Below are positions 16,448 through 25,997 of a stretch of DNA of 64,000 bases, one piece after another. The notes beneath the pieces were generated by a model. That model made no database searches, had not been told where the DNA came from, and saw only the letters and a program-made list of their open reading frames with translations. The stretch lies in NCBI RefSeq assembly GCF_900099705.1, contig NZ_LT629695.1, forward strand, positions 2,170,001 through 2,234,000. The letters are read 5' to 3'. This DNA is from Agrococcus jejuensis (GTDB lineage Bacteria > Actinomycetota > Actinomycetes > Actinomycetales > Microbacteriaceae). The position numbers and the translations under genes are program-made. The stretch's first letter is position 1. Every line of letters begins with the position of its first letter.

Positions 16448-16522
16448 GTTGCGTTTTGCAGGCGATTCCAGGTCTTGAGGGAGCATTCCCCTCGAGAGGC
16501 GGAATCGCCTGCAAAACGGAAC
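16448..16522. repeat. Composite repeat locus 1, hairpin A
   Basis: It has the same outer arms as hairpin B (GTTTTGCAGGCGATTCC / GGAATCGCCTGCAAAAC) but different inner arms (CTTGAGGGAGCATTCCCCTC). The stretch 16264-16672 contains one family C copy plus this B-A pair and no gene. Confidence 0.9.
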
Positions 16523-16672
16523 CCGCCGCCTGCGAGACGCGACCCACGACGCCGCGCGCACGGGTGTGTGCCGCACGCGCACGACCGCATCCTCGCCCCT
16601 GCCGCACGCGCGGACGCGAACCTAGGCTCGGCCGCAGCCCGACGACGACGTCGGTCAGCGAAGGAGCTCGCC

Positions 16673-18076
16673 GTGACCTCGACCACGACCCTGCTGGAGA
16701 CCGTGACCGCCGACGGCGGCCGCACGATCCTCGACGCCGCCACCCGCGAGCCCATCGGCGACGCGCCCGTGCACACCGTCGCCGACCTCGACCGGGCCGT
16801 CGCCGCAGCCCGTGCCGCGCAGCCCGCGTGGGAGGCGCTCGGGCACGCCGAGCGCAGCCGCATCCTGCACGCCATCGCCGACGACATCGAGGCGAACGCG
16901 GAGGAGCTCGCGGTGCTGCTGTCGCGCGAGCAGGGCAAGCCGCTCAACGGCCCCAACGCGCGCTTCGAGGTCGGCGCCTGCGCCGCGTGGACGCGCGCCG
17001 CCGCCGACACCCCGCTCGAGCCGGAGGTGGTCTTCGAGGCGGGCGACTCGCGCGCCGAGGTGCACTACGACGCGCTCGGCGTCGTCGGCGCGATCGGCCC
17101 GTGGAACTGGCCGATGATGATCGCGATCTGGCAGGTCGCGCCGAGCCTGCGCATGGGCAACGCCGTCGTCGTGAAGCCCAGCGAGCACACGCCGCTGTCG
17201 GTGCTCGCGCTCGTCGAGGTGCTGCAGCGGCACCTGCCCGGCGGCGTGCTGTCGATCGTCGTCGGCGACCGCGAGGTCGGCGCCGCGATGGCGAGCCACG
17301 AGGGCTTCGACAAGATCATGTTCACCGGCTCGACCGCGACCGGTCGCCGCATCGTCGAGGCATCAGCGGGCAGCCTCGCGCGCCTCACGCTCGAGCTCGG
17401 CGGCAACGACGCCGGCATCGTGCTTCCGGGCACGAACGTCGCCGCGATCGCCGAGAACCTCTTCTGGGGCATCTTCATCAACACGGGCCAGACGTGCGCC
17501 GCGCTCAAGCGGCTCTACGTGCACGAGTCCCAGTACGACGAGGTCGTGGATGCGCTCGCGGGGCTCGCCGCGCAGATGCCGATGGGCAACGGGCTCGACG
17601 AGGGCAACGTGCTCGGCCCGCTGCAGAACCAGCAGCAGCTCGACGTCGTCACGCGGCTCGTCGACGACGCCCGCGCCCGCGGCGCCCGCATCGTGACGGG
17701 CGGGAGGCCGGCCACGCAGCACGGCCCGCTCTTCTACGAGACGACGATCGTCGCCGACATCGACGACGGCGCCCCGCTCGTCGACGAGGAGCAGTTCGGC
17801 CCCGCCGTGCCCGTCATCCGCTACGCCGACGTCGACGACGCCGTGCGCCGCGCCAACGCATCCCAGCAGGGCCTCGGCGCGTCCGTGTGGAGCGACGACG
17901 TCGAGGCGGCCGCGGCCGTCGCGCGCCGCATCCAGGCCGGCACCGTGTGGATCAACCAGCACGGCGCCATCAACCCCATGGTGCCGTTCGGCGGCATCAA
18001 GGCCTCGGGCTATGGGCAGGAGTTCGGCGTCGCCGGCCTCAAGGCCGTCGCGGCCCCGAAGGTCATCCAACGCTGA
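16673..18076 (+). CDS. NAD(P)-dependent aldehyde dehydrogenase
   Basis: A 467-residue ALDH superfamily enzyme that oxidises an aldehyde to the acid. The general base E241 (TLELGGN) and nucleophile C275 (GQTCAALK) have the canonical 34-residue spacing, and the cofactor loop FTGSTATGRRI is present. GTG 16673 follows AAGGAG at good spacing. A hairpin follows at 18091-18122. The next gene is an AraC regulator, and convergent to that is a GMC alcohol oxidase/dehydrogenase, suggesting an alcohol-aldehyde-acid degradation module. The substrate is unknown. Confidence 0.93.
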   Translation: MTSTTTLLETVTADGGRTILDAATREPIGDAPVHTVADLDRAVAAARAAQPAWEALGHAERSRILHAIADDIEANAEELAVLLSREQGKPLNGPNARFEVGACAAWTRAAADTPLEPEVVFEAGDSRAEVHYDALGVVGAIGPWNWPMMIAIWQVAPSLRMGNAVVVKPSEHTPLSVLALVEVLQRHLPGGVLSIVVGDREVGAAMASHEGFDKIMFTGSTATGRRIVEASAGSLARLTLELGGNDAGIVLPGTNVAAIAENLFWGIFINTGQTCAALKRLYVHESQYDEVVDALAGLAAQMPMGNGLDEGNVLGPLQNQQQLDVVTRLVDDARARGARIVTGGRPATQHGPLFYETTIVADIDDGAPLVDEEQFGPAVPVIRYADVDDAVRRANASQQGLGASVWSDDVEAAAAVARRIQAGTVWINQHGAINPMVPFGGIKASGYGQEFGVAGLKAVAAPKVIQR

Positions 18077-18090
18077 CCCCCGACCGCATT

Positions 18091-18122
18091 CGGACCCCGT
18101 GCGCGACCAGGCGCGGGGTCCG
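18091..18122 (+). terminator. Hairpin terminator after aldehyde dehydrogenase
   Basis: Nine-base perfect arms CGGACCCCG / CGGGGTCCG (18091-18099, 18114-18122). The AraC gene's likely -10 (TATGCT, 18123-18128) starts at the next base. Confidence 0.6.
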
Positions 18123-18158
18123 TATGCTTCCACCATCCCGCGACGGAGCGAGGAGCGG

Positions 18159-19157
18159 ATGCGCGACGACGCCACCCCGAGGGCCGCAGGCCCCATGGTG
18201 CTCGACACGCGCGCGCTCGCGCCGCGCGACCGGTTCGACGCGTGGGAGGACGCCGTCAACCGCTCGTTCGTGCCGCTGCGCGCGACGCCCGCGGGCGAGG
18301 CGCGCGCCGACTTCGCGGGGGCGCTGCGCGCGCAGGCGCTCGGGCGCGCCCTCGCGAGCACCGTCTCCGGCCCCGGCGTGCGCGTGGAGCGCTCGCGCTC
18401 CGAGATCGCCGCGGCCGATCCGGGATTCGTGAAGCTGGGGCTGCAGCTGCGCGGCTACAGCGTCATCTCGCAGGACGGCCGCGACGCCGCCCTCGCGCCC
18501 GGCGACTTCGCCCTCTACGACACGACGCGGCCGTACGCGCTCGACTTCGACGACGCCTTCCGCATGTTCGTCGTCATGTTCCCCATCGAGGCGTTGCACG
18601 TCGACCGCGACCGCCTGCGCCTCGTGACGGCGTCGCGCTTCTCGGGGCGCCAGGGCGCCGGCGCGATCGCGTCGACGCTGCTGCACTCGCTGAGCGTCGC
18701 GCTCGAGCGCGACGACCTCGGCGACTCCGTCGCGCTGTCGGATGCGGTGTTCGACGTGCTCGCCGCGGCGCTCGGCGAGCGGTTCGAGCTCACGGGCGAC
18801 CACCACGAGGATGCGCGGCGCCGCGCGCTGCGGCTGCGCATCGAGGCGTTCATGGCCGAGCACCTCGGCGACCCCGATCTCACGGTCGCGGGCGTCGCCG
18901 AGGCGCACCACGTGTCGGTGCGGTTCCTGCAGAAGCTGTTCGAGGAGCAGCAGGACACCGTCAGCGCGTGGATCCGCAGGCACCGGCTCGACGCCACGCG
19001 CCGCGAGCTCGGCAACCCGGCGCTCGGCGACCGTCAGATCGGCGCCATCGGAGCCCGATGGGGGTTCGCGGATGCGGCGGCGTTCGCCCGCGCGTTCCGC
19101 CACGAGTTCGGAGCGACGCCGAGCGAGTACCGGGCGCAGTCGGCGGGGGAGCGCTGA
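18159..19157 (+). CDS. AraC family transcriptional regulator
   Basis: A 332-residue regulator. The N-terminal ~200 residues resemble the AraC-binding-like domain of FeaR/NdhR-type proteins (LGLQLRGYSVISQDGRDAAL, FALYDTTRPYALDF). The C-terminal ~100 residues carry two helix-turn-helix units (LTVAGVAEAHHVSVRFLQKL and RQIGAIGARWGFADAAAFAR). AGGAG lies 4 bases before the ATG. FeaR-type regulators activate neighbouring aldehyde dehydrogenases, which fits the upstream gene. An inverted pair of family C repeats separates it from the convergent oxidoreductase. Confidence 0.88.
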   Translation: MRDDATPRAAGPMVLDTRALAPRDRFDAWEDAVNRSFVPLRATPAGEARADFAGALRAQALGRALASTVSGPGVRVERSRSEIAAADPGFVKLGLQLRGYSVISQDGRDAALAPGDFALYDTTRPYALDFDDAFRMFVVMFPIEALHVDRDRLRLVTASRFSGRQGAGAIASTLLHSLSVALERDDLGDSVALSDAVFDVLAAALGERFELTGDHHEDARRRALRLRIEAFMAEHLGDPDLTVAGVAEAHHVSVRFLQKLFEEQQDTVSAWIRRHRLDATRRELGNPALGDRQIGAIGARWGFADAAAFARAFRHEFGATPSEYRAQSAGER

Positions 19158-19184
19158 GGGCTCCCAAGTCCGCTCCGCTCCCAA

Positions 19185-19229
19185 GACCGATCGTTGAGGT
19201 GCGAGCGAAGCGAGCCTCGAAGCGATCGC
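19185..19229. repeat. Family C repeat, copy 2
   Basis: TTGAGGTGCGAGCGAAGCGA followed by GCCTCGAA, bounded by CGATCG and GCGATCG. Paired head to head with copy 3. Confidence 0.85.
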
Positions 19230-19250
19230 CACGAATGACGCTCATCGGTG

Positions 19251-19295
19251 GGGCCCTTTCGAGGCTCGCTGCGCTCGCACCTCAAGGGCCGGTCC
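19251..19295. repeat. Family C repeat, copy 3 (inverted)
   Basis: TTCGAGGCTCGCTGCGCTCG then CACCTCAA, the reverse complement of copy 2, 21 bases away. The pair lies between convergent genes and could fold into a large cruciform or act as a two-way terminator. Confidence 0.85.
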
Positions 19296-19373
19296 GGGGC
19301 GAGCCCAGGGAAGGGCAACCACGCGCACACGACGACGGGGACGCCCGCAGGCGTCCCCGTCGCGTGGAGAGGA

Positions 19374-20945
19374 TCAGGCCGTCGCCGACGCCAGCCGCGC
19401 CTCCGCATCCGCACCCGCACCCGCCGCGGCGAGCAGCAGGTCCGACGCCTTCTCGCCGATCATGATCGACGGCGCGTTCGTGTTGGCGCTCGGCACCATC
19501 GGCATGACCGACGCATCCGCCACCCGCAGCCCGGCGACGCCGCGCACGCGCAGCTCGGGATCGACGACGGCGAGGTCGTCGCCGCCCATGCGGCACGTGC
19601 CGACCTGGTGGTGGTACGTGCCGACGGTCGCGCGTGCGAACGCCCGCAGGTCGTCGCGGCTCGTGACGTCGGGTCCGGGCGCGAACTCCGCGTCGCGCAG
19701 CTCGGCGAACGCGTCCTGCGCGCCGACGCGGCGCACGAGCTCGATGGCGTCGACCATCGCCTCGACGTCGCGCTCGTCGGCGAAGACGTTGGGGTCGACG
19801 AGCGGCGCGACCGTCGGGTCGGCCGACGCGAGGCGGATGGTGCCGCGCGAGTGCGGCCGCACGATGCCGGCGGCGAGCGTGTAGCCCTGCTCGGGGGCGG
19901 CGCCGCCGTCGGTCGGGTACGGCACGTGGATGCACAGCGGCTGCAGGTCGGGAGCCGGCCCCTCGCACACCGACGAGCGAGCGTAGAGCTGGCTCTCGAG
20001 CAGGTTCCACCTGGGCGCCGCGACGGGTTCCTTCGACGAGTACAGCACGCTCACGAGCAGGTGGTCGTGCAGGTTCTCACCGACGCCTGGCACGTCGGCG
20101 ACGACGGTGATGCCGAGGTCGCCCAGGTGCGCGGCCGGGCCGATGCCCGACCGAAGCAGGATCGCGGGCGAGCCGATCGCGCCGGCGCTCACCACGACCT
20201 CCGCCGTGGCGCGGGCGACGTGCGTCACGCCGTCGACCACGTACTCCACGCCGACGGCGCGACCGTCCTCCACGAGCACGCGCGACACGAGCGCATCCGT
20301 CGTCACCGTGAGCAGCGGGCTGCCGAGGATGGGCGCGACGAACGCCTGCCACGCGCTCGCGCGGCGGCCGTCGCGCGTCGTCGTGTGGTTGAAGCCGGCG
20401 CCGTCGAGGCGCTCTCGGTTGAAGTCGTCGGTGCGCTCGATGCCCGCCTCGACGGCGGCGTCGACGAACGCGGCCGCGACGGGGTGCCGCAGCTCGTCGG
20501 GGATGCGCTCGACGCGCAGCGGCCCGCCCTCGCCGTGGAACGCATCCGCGCCATCCACGTGGTCCTCCGAGCGGCGGAAGTACGGCAGCACCTCGTCCCA
20601 CGACCAGCCGACCGCGCCCGACGCCTCCCACGTGTCGTAGTCGGAGCGGTCGCCGCGCATGTAGATCATGCCGTTGAGCGAGCTCGAGCCACCCAGCACC
20701 CGGCCGCGCGGCCAGTACAGCACGCGGCCGCCGAGGTGCTGCTGCGGCGTCGTCATGACGGCCCAGTCGTTGGGCGACATGAGCAGCGCCGGCCAGCCCT
20801 GCGGCGAGTGCACGTCGGGGTCGACGTCGACGGGGCCCGCCTCGACGACGTGCACCGAGTGCCCCGCGTCGACGAGCCGGCGCGCGATGGCGCTGCCAGC
20901 GGATCCTGCACCGATGACGACGTACTCGTCGGAGCGTTCGGACAT
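19374..20945 (-). CDS. GMC family oxidoreductase (choline/alcohol dehydrogenase-like)
   Basis: A 523-residue FAD enzyme. The ADP-binding motif GAGSAG is at 12-17, GMC signature 1 lies around RGRVLGGSSSLNGMIYMRG, signature 2 in GAIGSPAILLRSGIGP, and the C-terminal catalytic region includes VGTYHHQVGTCRMG and NTNAPSIMIGEKASD. It oxidises primary alcohols or polyols, passing electrons to a membrane acceptor or oxygen. A start at 20945 gives a normal length and is preceded by GAGGAGGAG. It is convergent with the AraC gene; a role upstream of the nearby aldehyde dehydrogenase is plausible. Confidence 0.92.
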   Translation of the reverse strand: MSERSDEYVVIGAGSAGSAIARRLVDAGHSVHVVEAGPVDVDPDVHSPQGWPALLMSPNDWAVMTTPQQHLGGRVLYWPRGRVLGGSSSLNGMIYMRGDRSDYDTWEASGAVGWSWDEVLPYFRRSEDHVDGADAFHGEGGPLRVERIPDELRHPVAAAFVDAAVEAGIERTDDFNRERLDGAGFNHTTTRDGRRASAWQAFVAPILGSPLLTVTTDALVSRVLVEDGRAVGVEYVVDGVTHVARATAEVVVSAGAIGSPAILLRSGIGPAAHLGDLGITVVADVPGVGENLHDHLLVSVLYSSKEPVAAPRWNLLESQLYARSSVCEGPAPDLQPLCIHVPYPTDGGAAPEQGYTLAAGIVRPHSRGTIRLASADPTVAPLVDPNVFADERDVEAMVDAIELVRRVGAQDAFAELRDAEFAPGPDVTSRDDLRAFARATVGTYHHQVGTCRMGGDDLAVVDPELRVRGVAGLRVADASVMPMVPSANTNAPSIMIGEKASDLLLAAAGAGADAEARLASATA

Positions 20946-21073
20946 GGTCTCCTCCTCGCGCGGACTCCGTCGTCCGCCTCGCACCAGCATCCGCGGCGGA
21001 TGGGAGGGGTCGCGCGGCCTCGTGCGCACGCTCGTGTGCACCGCGCGCACGCCTGGCGGTGCTCGTCCGGTGC

Positions 21074-21146
21074 TTGCGTATTGCAGGCGATTCCGGCCTT
21101 CAAGGGAACATTCCCCTCGAGAGGCGGAATCGCCTGCGAAACGCAA
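21074..21146. repeat. Solo hairpin A of the composite repeat family
   Basis: TTGCGTATTGCAGGCGATTC with complement GAATCGCCTGCGAAACGCAA and the type-A inner arms (AAGGGAACATTCCCCTCGAG). It sits in 20946-21273 between two divergently transcribed genes; nothing else is visible there except the promoter of the NmrA-like gene. Confidence 0.88.
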
Positions 21147-21260
21147 CCACCCCGACCGAGTCCGCCTCCCGCGCGTGCGCCCGCGCGCGGGCACCCTACG
21201 CATCCGCCATGCGTCTGCGCGACGCGCCGCCGTCGCCTGGATGCGGGCTCGGCGCGGGCG

Positions 21261-21266
21261 TAGCCT
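21261..21266 (+). promoter_or_regulatory. -10 box, leaderless start
   Basis: TAGCCT ends 7 bases before the ATG of the NmrA-like gene, and no Shine-Dalgarno site is present. Confidence 0.6.
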
Positions 21267-21273
21267 GACGGAC

Positions 21274-22041
21274 ATGCGCATCGCAGTCTTCGGGGGCACT
21301 GGCAACGCGGGCGCGAGGGTCGTCGCGCAGGTGCAGCGGCTGGGCCACGACGTCGTCGCGGTGTCGCGCAGCGGCAAGGACGTGCACGGCGCCCCGGGCG
21401 CGAAGGCCGACCTGCTCACGGGCGACGGCCTCGAGTCGGCGCTCGACGAGGTCGACGTCATCGTCGACGCCACGAACACGGCCAACCCGCTCGACACCCG
21501 CATCTTCACGCTCGGCGCGCGCCACCTCATCGCCGCGGCGGAGTCCGCAGGCGTCGAGCGCGCGATCGTGCTGTCGATCGTCGGCGCCGAGCACTCGACG
21601 TTCCAGTACCACCAGCGCAAGGTCGACCAGGAGCAGCGCTACCTGGCCTCGCGCCTCGACGCGACGATCGTGCGGGCCACGCAGTTCCACGACTTCCCCG
21701 TGACGTTCTTCGAGCAGGCGAAGCCGCTCGGCGTCATCCCCGTGTTCCTCGGCGCACGGTTCCAGACGGTCGACCCGGATGAGGTCGCCGAGCTGCTCGC
21801 GCACGAGGCCGTCGAGCCGTCGGGCGCCTCGTTCGTCGAGATCGGCGGACCGCGCGTGCGGGTGTCACGCGACCTCGCGAAGGCGTGGCAGCAGGCGACG
21901 CACGCGCGCGGCCTCATCGTGAACGGCCCGTTCCCGCCGTCGCTGCTCGCGTTCTTCCGCGAGGGCAGGAACCTGCTGCCGGCCGACGGCCACGTGGGCC
22001 GTGTCTCGTTCGAGGAGTGGCTGAGCCGCTCCGCCCGCTGA
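21274..22041 (+). CDS. NAD(P)-binding NmrA/SDR-like protein
   Basis: A 255-residue atypical short-chain dehydrogenase. It begins with the Rossmann motif GGTGNAG (7-13), continues with VDVIVDATN and YHQRKVDQEQ, and lacks a clear YxxxK catalytic pair. Such proteins act as NAD(P)H-dependent reductases or redox-sensing regulators. It starts 7 bases behind TAGCCT and is probably leaderless. The serine hydrolase gene follows after 38 bases with its own -10. Confidence 0.82.
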   Translation: MRIAVFGGTGNAGARVVAQVQRLGHDVVAVSRSGKDVHGAPGAKADLLTGDGLESALDEVDVIVDATNTANPLDTRIFTLGARHLIAAAESAGVERAIVLSIVGAEHSTFQYHQRKVDQEQRYLASRLDATIVRATQFHDFPVTFFEQAKPLGVIPVFLGARFQTVDPDEVAELLAHEAVEPSGASFVEIGGPRVRVSRDLAKAWQQATHARGLIVNGPFPPSLLAFFREGRNLLPADGHVGRVSFEEWLSRSAR

Positions 22042-22079
22042 CCGCGCGACCGGCAGGGCCCCGCGGCTAGCCTGACGGC

Positions 22080-23219
22080 ATGGCAACGCTGCAGCAGCTC
22101 GCCGACGCCGCCGTCGCGAAGGGCGTCCCGGGCGTCGTGGCGCTCGTCGCGCAGGGCGACGACGTCGACGTCGCGACCGCGGGCGTGCGCGCCCCTGGCG
22201 GCGCTCCCATGACGCTCGACACCGTCGTGCGCACCGCATCCGTCACGAAGCCCATCCTCGGCGCCCTCGCGCTCGCGATCGTCGAGCGCGGCGTCGTGCA
22301 TCCCGCCGACGAGGCGAGCCGCTGGCTGCCCGAGCTCGCCGACGTGCGCGTGCTGCGGCATCCCTCGGCCCAGCTCGACGACACGGTGCCGCTCGCGCAG
22401 CCCATCACGGTGCAGCACCTGCTGACGTCGCAGTCGGGCATCGGACTCGTCGGCGACTTCTCGGCGCCGCTCATGGCCGCGCACGCCGAGCAGCTGGGCC
22501 AGGGCGGGGATGCGCGCTCGCGCCCCGAGCCCGACGAGCTGCTGCGCCGCGTCGGCACGCTGCCGCTCGGCCACCAGCCGGGGGAGGGGTGGACGTACAA
22601 CACGGGCATGGACGTGCTGGGCGTGCTGCTGGCCCGCGCCACGCGCACGCACCTGCCCGACCTGCTCGACGAGGTGCTGCTCGCGCCGCTCGGCATGCAC
22701 GACACGGGCTTCGCGCTGCGCGCCGACCAGGTCGCGCGCACGGCCGCGGGCTGCACGCGCGACGGCGACGACGTCGTGGTCACGGACTCCGCGCAGGCGC
22801 AGCTCGACGACCCGCCCGTCTTCCCCTCCGGCGCGGGCGGGCTGCTGTCGACGGCGCCCGACCTGCTGCGCTTCTGGCGCATGGTCGCCGCCGGCGGCGA
22901 GCTCGACGGCGCGCGCGTGCTGTCGCCGGCGTCGGTGCGCACCATGCGGTCGCCGCTCGCGACCGCCGAGCCCGGCAACGCCTTCCTCGACGACCAGGCG
23001 TGGGGCGTCGGCGGCGCGGTCGACGTGCAGGAGTCGCAGCCCTTCCACGCGCTGGGCCGCTTCGGCTGGATCGGGTCGTGGGGCACCGCCGCCTACCTGT
23101 ACCCGCACGGCACGATCGGCATCTGGCTCACGCAGCTCGAGTTCGCGAGCCCCGAGGACATGGGGATCGTCGGCGACGTGCTCGCGGAGGTCGCGAGGCG
23201 CGACGCCGCACGCGCCTGA
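22080..23219 (+). CDS. Serine hydrolase, beta-lactamase/PBP4*-like
   Basis: A 379-residue class C beta-lactamase-fold protein. Nucleophile S54 and K57 are in SVTK, a tyrosine-asparagine pair is at 173-174 (TYNTG, where the family usually has Y-x-N), and the third element is HGT (343-345) in place of KTG. No signal peptide is visible, so it is probably cytosolic; such members are esterases or D-amino-acid peptidases rather than resistance enzymes. TAGCCT (22068-22073) ends 6 bases before the ATG. Confidence 0.85.
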   Translation: MATLQQLADAAVAKGVPGVVALVAQGDDVDVATAGVRAPGGAPMTLDTVVRTASVTKPILGALALAIVERGVVHPADEASRWLPELADVRVLRHPSAQLDDTVPLAQPITVQHLLTSQSGIGLVGDFSAPLMAAHAEQLGQGGDARSRPEPDELLRRVGTLPLGHQPGEGWTYNTGMDVLGVLLARATRTHLPDLLDEVLLAPLGMHDTGFALRADQVARTAAGCTRDGDDVVVTDSAQAQLDDPPVFPSGAGGLLSTAPDLLRFWRMVAAGGELDGARVLSPASVRTMRSPLATAEPGNAFLDDQAWGVGGAVDVQESQPFHALGRFGWIGSWGTAAYLYPHGTIGIWLTQLEFASPEDMGIVGDVLAEVARRDAARA

Positions 23220-23314
23220 GGGCGCCTGGGCGGCGCGGTCTCCACAGGCCTCGGCCGGCCCGGCGCATCCACCGCCCGGCGCGGCGGTCTGCGGTGGCTC
23301 GTAGGCTGGATGCG

Positions 23315-25282
23315 ATGAGCGACGCGCAGTGGGGATCCCCCGACGACTGGGTGCCCCCCGACGAGTGGGCGCCGCCCGAGGACGACGGCTGGCTGCCGCC
23401 CGACGACGCGTACGGCGCCGCCGTGCCCGCGTCGGTCGCGGCGCAGGCCGACCAGGCGACGGCCGTCGCCGCGCCGCCGCGCCCGCGACCCGAGACGCCC
23501 ATCGATGCGCTGCGCAGCGTGTGGGGCTACGACGCCTTCCGCGACCAGCAGGCCGAGATCATCGACACGCTCGTGCGCGGCGACGACGCGATCGTGCTCA
23601 TGCCCACCGGTGGTGGCAAGAGCCTCTGCTACCAGGTGCCGTCGCTCGTGCGCGAGGGCACGGGCGTGGTGGTGAGCCCACTCATCGCGCTCATGCACGA
23701 CCAGGTGGATGCGCTGCTGCAGCTGGGCGTGCGCGCCGCGTACCTCAACTCGACGCAGTCGATCGACGAGCGTCGCGCCGTCGAGCGCGACCTGCTCGCG
23801 GGCGAGCTCGACCTGCTCTACCTCGCGCCCGAGCGCCTGCCCGTCGTCGGCGACCTGCTCGACCGCGCGCCCATCGCGCTCTTCGCGATCGACGAGGCGC
23901 ACTGCGTGAGCCAGTGGGGCCACGACTTCCGCCCCGACTACCTGCAGCTGTCGATCCTGCACGAGCGGTGGCCGAGCATCCCACGCATCGCCCTCACGGC
24001 GACCGCGACGGTCGAGACGCGCGCCGAGATCGCCGAGCGCCTCGACCTGCAGGGCGCGCGCCTGTTCGTGTCGAGCTTCGACCGCCCGAACATCCAGTAC
24101 CGCATCGCGCCGAAGCAGGATGCGCGCGGCCAGCTGCTGCGCATCATCCGCGAGGAGCACCCCGGCGAGGCGGGCATCGTCTACTGCCTGTCGCGCAAGA
24201 GCGTCGAGCAGACGGCGACGTGGCTCTCCCAGAACGGCGTCGAGGCGCTGCCGTACCACGCGGGTCTCGACGCGGGCACGCGCGCCCGCAACCAGTCGCG
24301 GTTCCTGCGCGAGGAGGGCGTCGTCATGTGCGCCACCGTCGCGTTCGGCATGGGCATCGACAAGCCCGACGTGCGCTTCGTCGCGCACCTCGACCTGCCG
24401 AAGTCGGTCGAGGGCTACTACCAGGAGACGGGTCGCGCGGGCCGCGACGGCGAGCCGTCGACGGCGTGGCTCGCGTACGGCCTGCAGGACGTGGTGCAGC
24501 AGCGCCGCATGATCGACGAGGGCGACGGCGACCGGCAGCGCAAGCGCGCGCAGACGCTGCATCTGGATGCGATGCTCGCGCTGTGCGAGACGGTCGAGTG
24601 CCGCCGCGTGCAGCTGCTCGGGTACTTCGGGCAGCCGAGCGAGCGCTGCGGCAACTGCGACACGTGCCTCGCGCCGCCCGAGACGCTCGACGGCACCGTG
24701 CCGGCGCAGAAGCTGCTGTCGACGATCGTGCGCCTGCAGCGCGAGCACCGGCAGCAGTACGGCGCCGGACACCTCGTCGACATCCTGCTCGGCAAGGACA
24801 CCGAGCGCATCCGCCGCCTGGGCCACGACCGGCTGTCGACGTACGGCATCGGCGGCGAGCTGAGCGATCAGGAGTGGCGCGGCGTCGTGCGGCAGCTGCT
24901 CGCGCAGGGGTTGCTCGAGGTGCAGGGCGAGTACGGCGTGCTCGCGATCACGGAGGCGGCGGGCGACGTGCTCGGCGGTCGGCGCGAGGTGCGCCTGCGG
25001 CGCGAGCAGGAGCGGGTGAGGCGGTCGGCGAAGGCGAAGGCTGCGCCGATCGCGCTCGACGACGCGCAGCAGGGGGTCTACCAGCGCCTGCGCGCCTGGC
25101 GCAGCGAGGTCGCGAAGGAGCAGGGCGTGCCCGCGTACGTCGTGTTCTCGGATGCGACGCTCGCGGGCATCGCGGCGACGCGTCCCGGCGACGAGGGTGC
25201 GCTGCGCGGCGTCTCGGGCGTCGGCGACGCGAAGCTCGAGCGCTACGGCGCCGCGGTGCTGGAGGTCGTCGCCGCCGCGTGA
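23315..25282 (+). CDS. recQ: ATP-dependent DNA helicase RecQ
   Basis: A 655-residue RecQ helicase. Residues 1-65 are an acidic Asp/Pro/Trp-rich extension. The core has Walker [10 protein letters not shown] (K102), DEAH box (193-196), LTATAT, and motif [12 protein letters not shown]. The RecQ zinc cysteines run from C424 to C451 (CGNCDTC), followed by the winged helix and an HRDC domain at about 571-650. It unwinds recombination intermediates 3'-5'. TAGGCT (23302-23307) ends 7 bases before the ATG with no Shine-Dalgarno site, so it is probably leaderless. Confidence 0.95.
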   Translation: MSDAQWGSPDDWVPPDEWAPPEDDGWLPPDDAYGAAVPASVAAQADQATAVAAPPRPRPETPIDALRSVWGYDAFRDQQAEIIDTLVRGDDAIVLMPTGGGKSLCYQVPSLVREGTGVVVSPLIALMHDQVDALLQLGVRAAYLNSTQSIDERRAVERDLLAGELDLLYLAPERLPVVGDLLDRAPIALFAIDEAHCVSQWGHDFRPDYLQLSILHERWPSIPRIALTATATVETRAEIAERLDLQGARLFVSSFDRPNIQYRIAPKQDARGQLLRIIREEHPGEAGIVYCLSRKSVEQTATWLSQNGVEALPYHAGLDAGTRARNQSRFLREEGVVMCATVAFGMGIDKPDVRFVAHLDLPKSVEGYYQETGRAGRDGEPSTAWLAYGLQDVVQQRRMIDEGDGDRQRKRAQTLHLDAMLALCETVECRRVQLLGYFGQPSERCGNCDTCLAPPETLDGTVPAQKLLSTIVRLQREHRQQYGAGHLVDILLGKDTERIRRLGHDRLSTYGIGGELSDQEWRGVVRQLLAQGLLEVQGEYGVLAITEAAGDVLGGRREVRLRREQERVRRSAKAKAAPIALDDAQQGVYQRLRAWRSEVAKEQGVPAYVVFSDATLAGIAATRPGDEGALRGVSGVGDAKLERYGAAVLEVVAAA

Positions 25283-25283
25283 C

Positions 25284-25339
25284 AGAGTTGAGGACTTCGG
25301 CCCGAGACGAGGTCACATCGGGCCGAAACCCTCAACTCT
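25284..25339. repeat. Hairpin after recQ, 22-bp arms
   Basis: AGAGTTGAGG...TTCGGCCCGA pairs with TCGGGCCGAAACCCTCAACT across a 12-base loop. It starts one base after the recQ stop and probably works as its terminator. Confidence 0.75.
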
Positions 25340-25352
25340 CCTTGGAGCATGG

Positions 25353-25718
25353 ATGGTGGACTCGCTGCGCGTGGACGTGTGGGTGTGGGCCGTGCGCTGC
25401 ACCAAGACGCGCTCGGCCGCGACCGCCGCGTGCCGCGCCGGGCACGTGCGCGTGAACGGCCAGCCTGCGAAGGCGGCGCAGTCGCTCAAGGTGGGCGACG
25501 AGGTGCGCGTGCGCCTGCACGGCTTCGACCGCATCCTCATGGTGCGCGAGCTGCTCGCGAAGCGCGTCGGCGCCGAGCTCGCCGCGAAGGCGTACGAGGA
25601 TCGCACGCCGGCGCGGCCGACGCCGATGGAGGCGCAGCAGGTGCCGATCCGCGACCGCGGCACCGGCAGGCCCACCAAGCGCGACCGGCGCGAGATCGAC
25701 CGGCTGCGCGGGCGCTGA
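25353..25718 (+). CDS. S4-domain RNA-binding protein (HslR/RqcP-like)
   Basis: A 121-residue protein whose first ~60 residues form an S4 RNA-binding fold (RVDVWVWAVRCTKTRSAATA, VRVNGQPAKAAQSLKVGDEVRV), followed by a basic tail (GRPTKRDRREIDRLRGR). Relatives bind stalled 50S ribosomal subunits (Hsp15, RqcP). ATG 25353 is in frame and has TTGGAG upstream; the ATG 4 bases earlier is in another frame. It stands alone between recQ and a small membrane-protein gene on the other strand. Confidence 0.85.
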   Translation: MVDSLRVDVWVWAVRCTKTRSAATAACRAGHVRVNGQPAKAAQSLKVGDEVRVRLHGFDRILMVRELLAKRVGAELAAKAYEDRTPARPTPMEAQQVPIRDRGTGRPTKRDRREIDRLRGR

Positions 25719-25726
25719 CCGCAGCG

Positions 25727-25906
25727 TCAGGACGCCGCGAGCCCGACGCCCGTGACGGCCGCGGGCACGAGCACCGCGAGCCCCAGCACGACGCCGACGA
25801 GCCCGAGCGCGACGACGCGCCCCTGCCGTCGGCGCGCGCCGACGATCGAGACGGCGGCGCCGAGCAGCAGCACGACGGCACCCAGCGCGACGGCGACGAG
25901 GATCAT
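25727..25906 (-). CDS. Small two-helix membrane protein (59 aa)
   Basis: A short minus-strand gene with two hydrophobic segments (about residues 2-23 and 32-54) joined by ARRRQGR, indicating a cytosolic hairpin loop. TACCGT (25913-25918, minus strand) ends 6 bases before the ATG, the same leaderless arrangement as many neighbours, which supports a real gene despite the small size. It is convergent with the S4 gene, 8 bases away. No family is recognised. Confidence 0.6.
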   Translation of the reverse strand: MILVAVALGAVVLLLGAAVSIVGARRRQGRVVALGLVGVVLGLAVLVPAAVTGVGLAAS

Positions 25907-25997
25907 GCCGTCACGGTAGCGGGTGACGCGCCCGGGCCCGCGACCGATACGACCGCAAGGCGCGGCGCGCCCGCGAGCCTCGATAGGCTCGAGGATC

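Noticed and set aside
22080..23219. Antibiotic-resistance beta-lactamase
   Set aside because: No signal peptide, an altered second motif (YNT) and HGT in place of KTG argue for an esterase or peptidase-like serine hydrolase.
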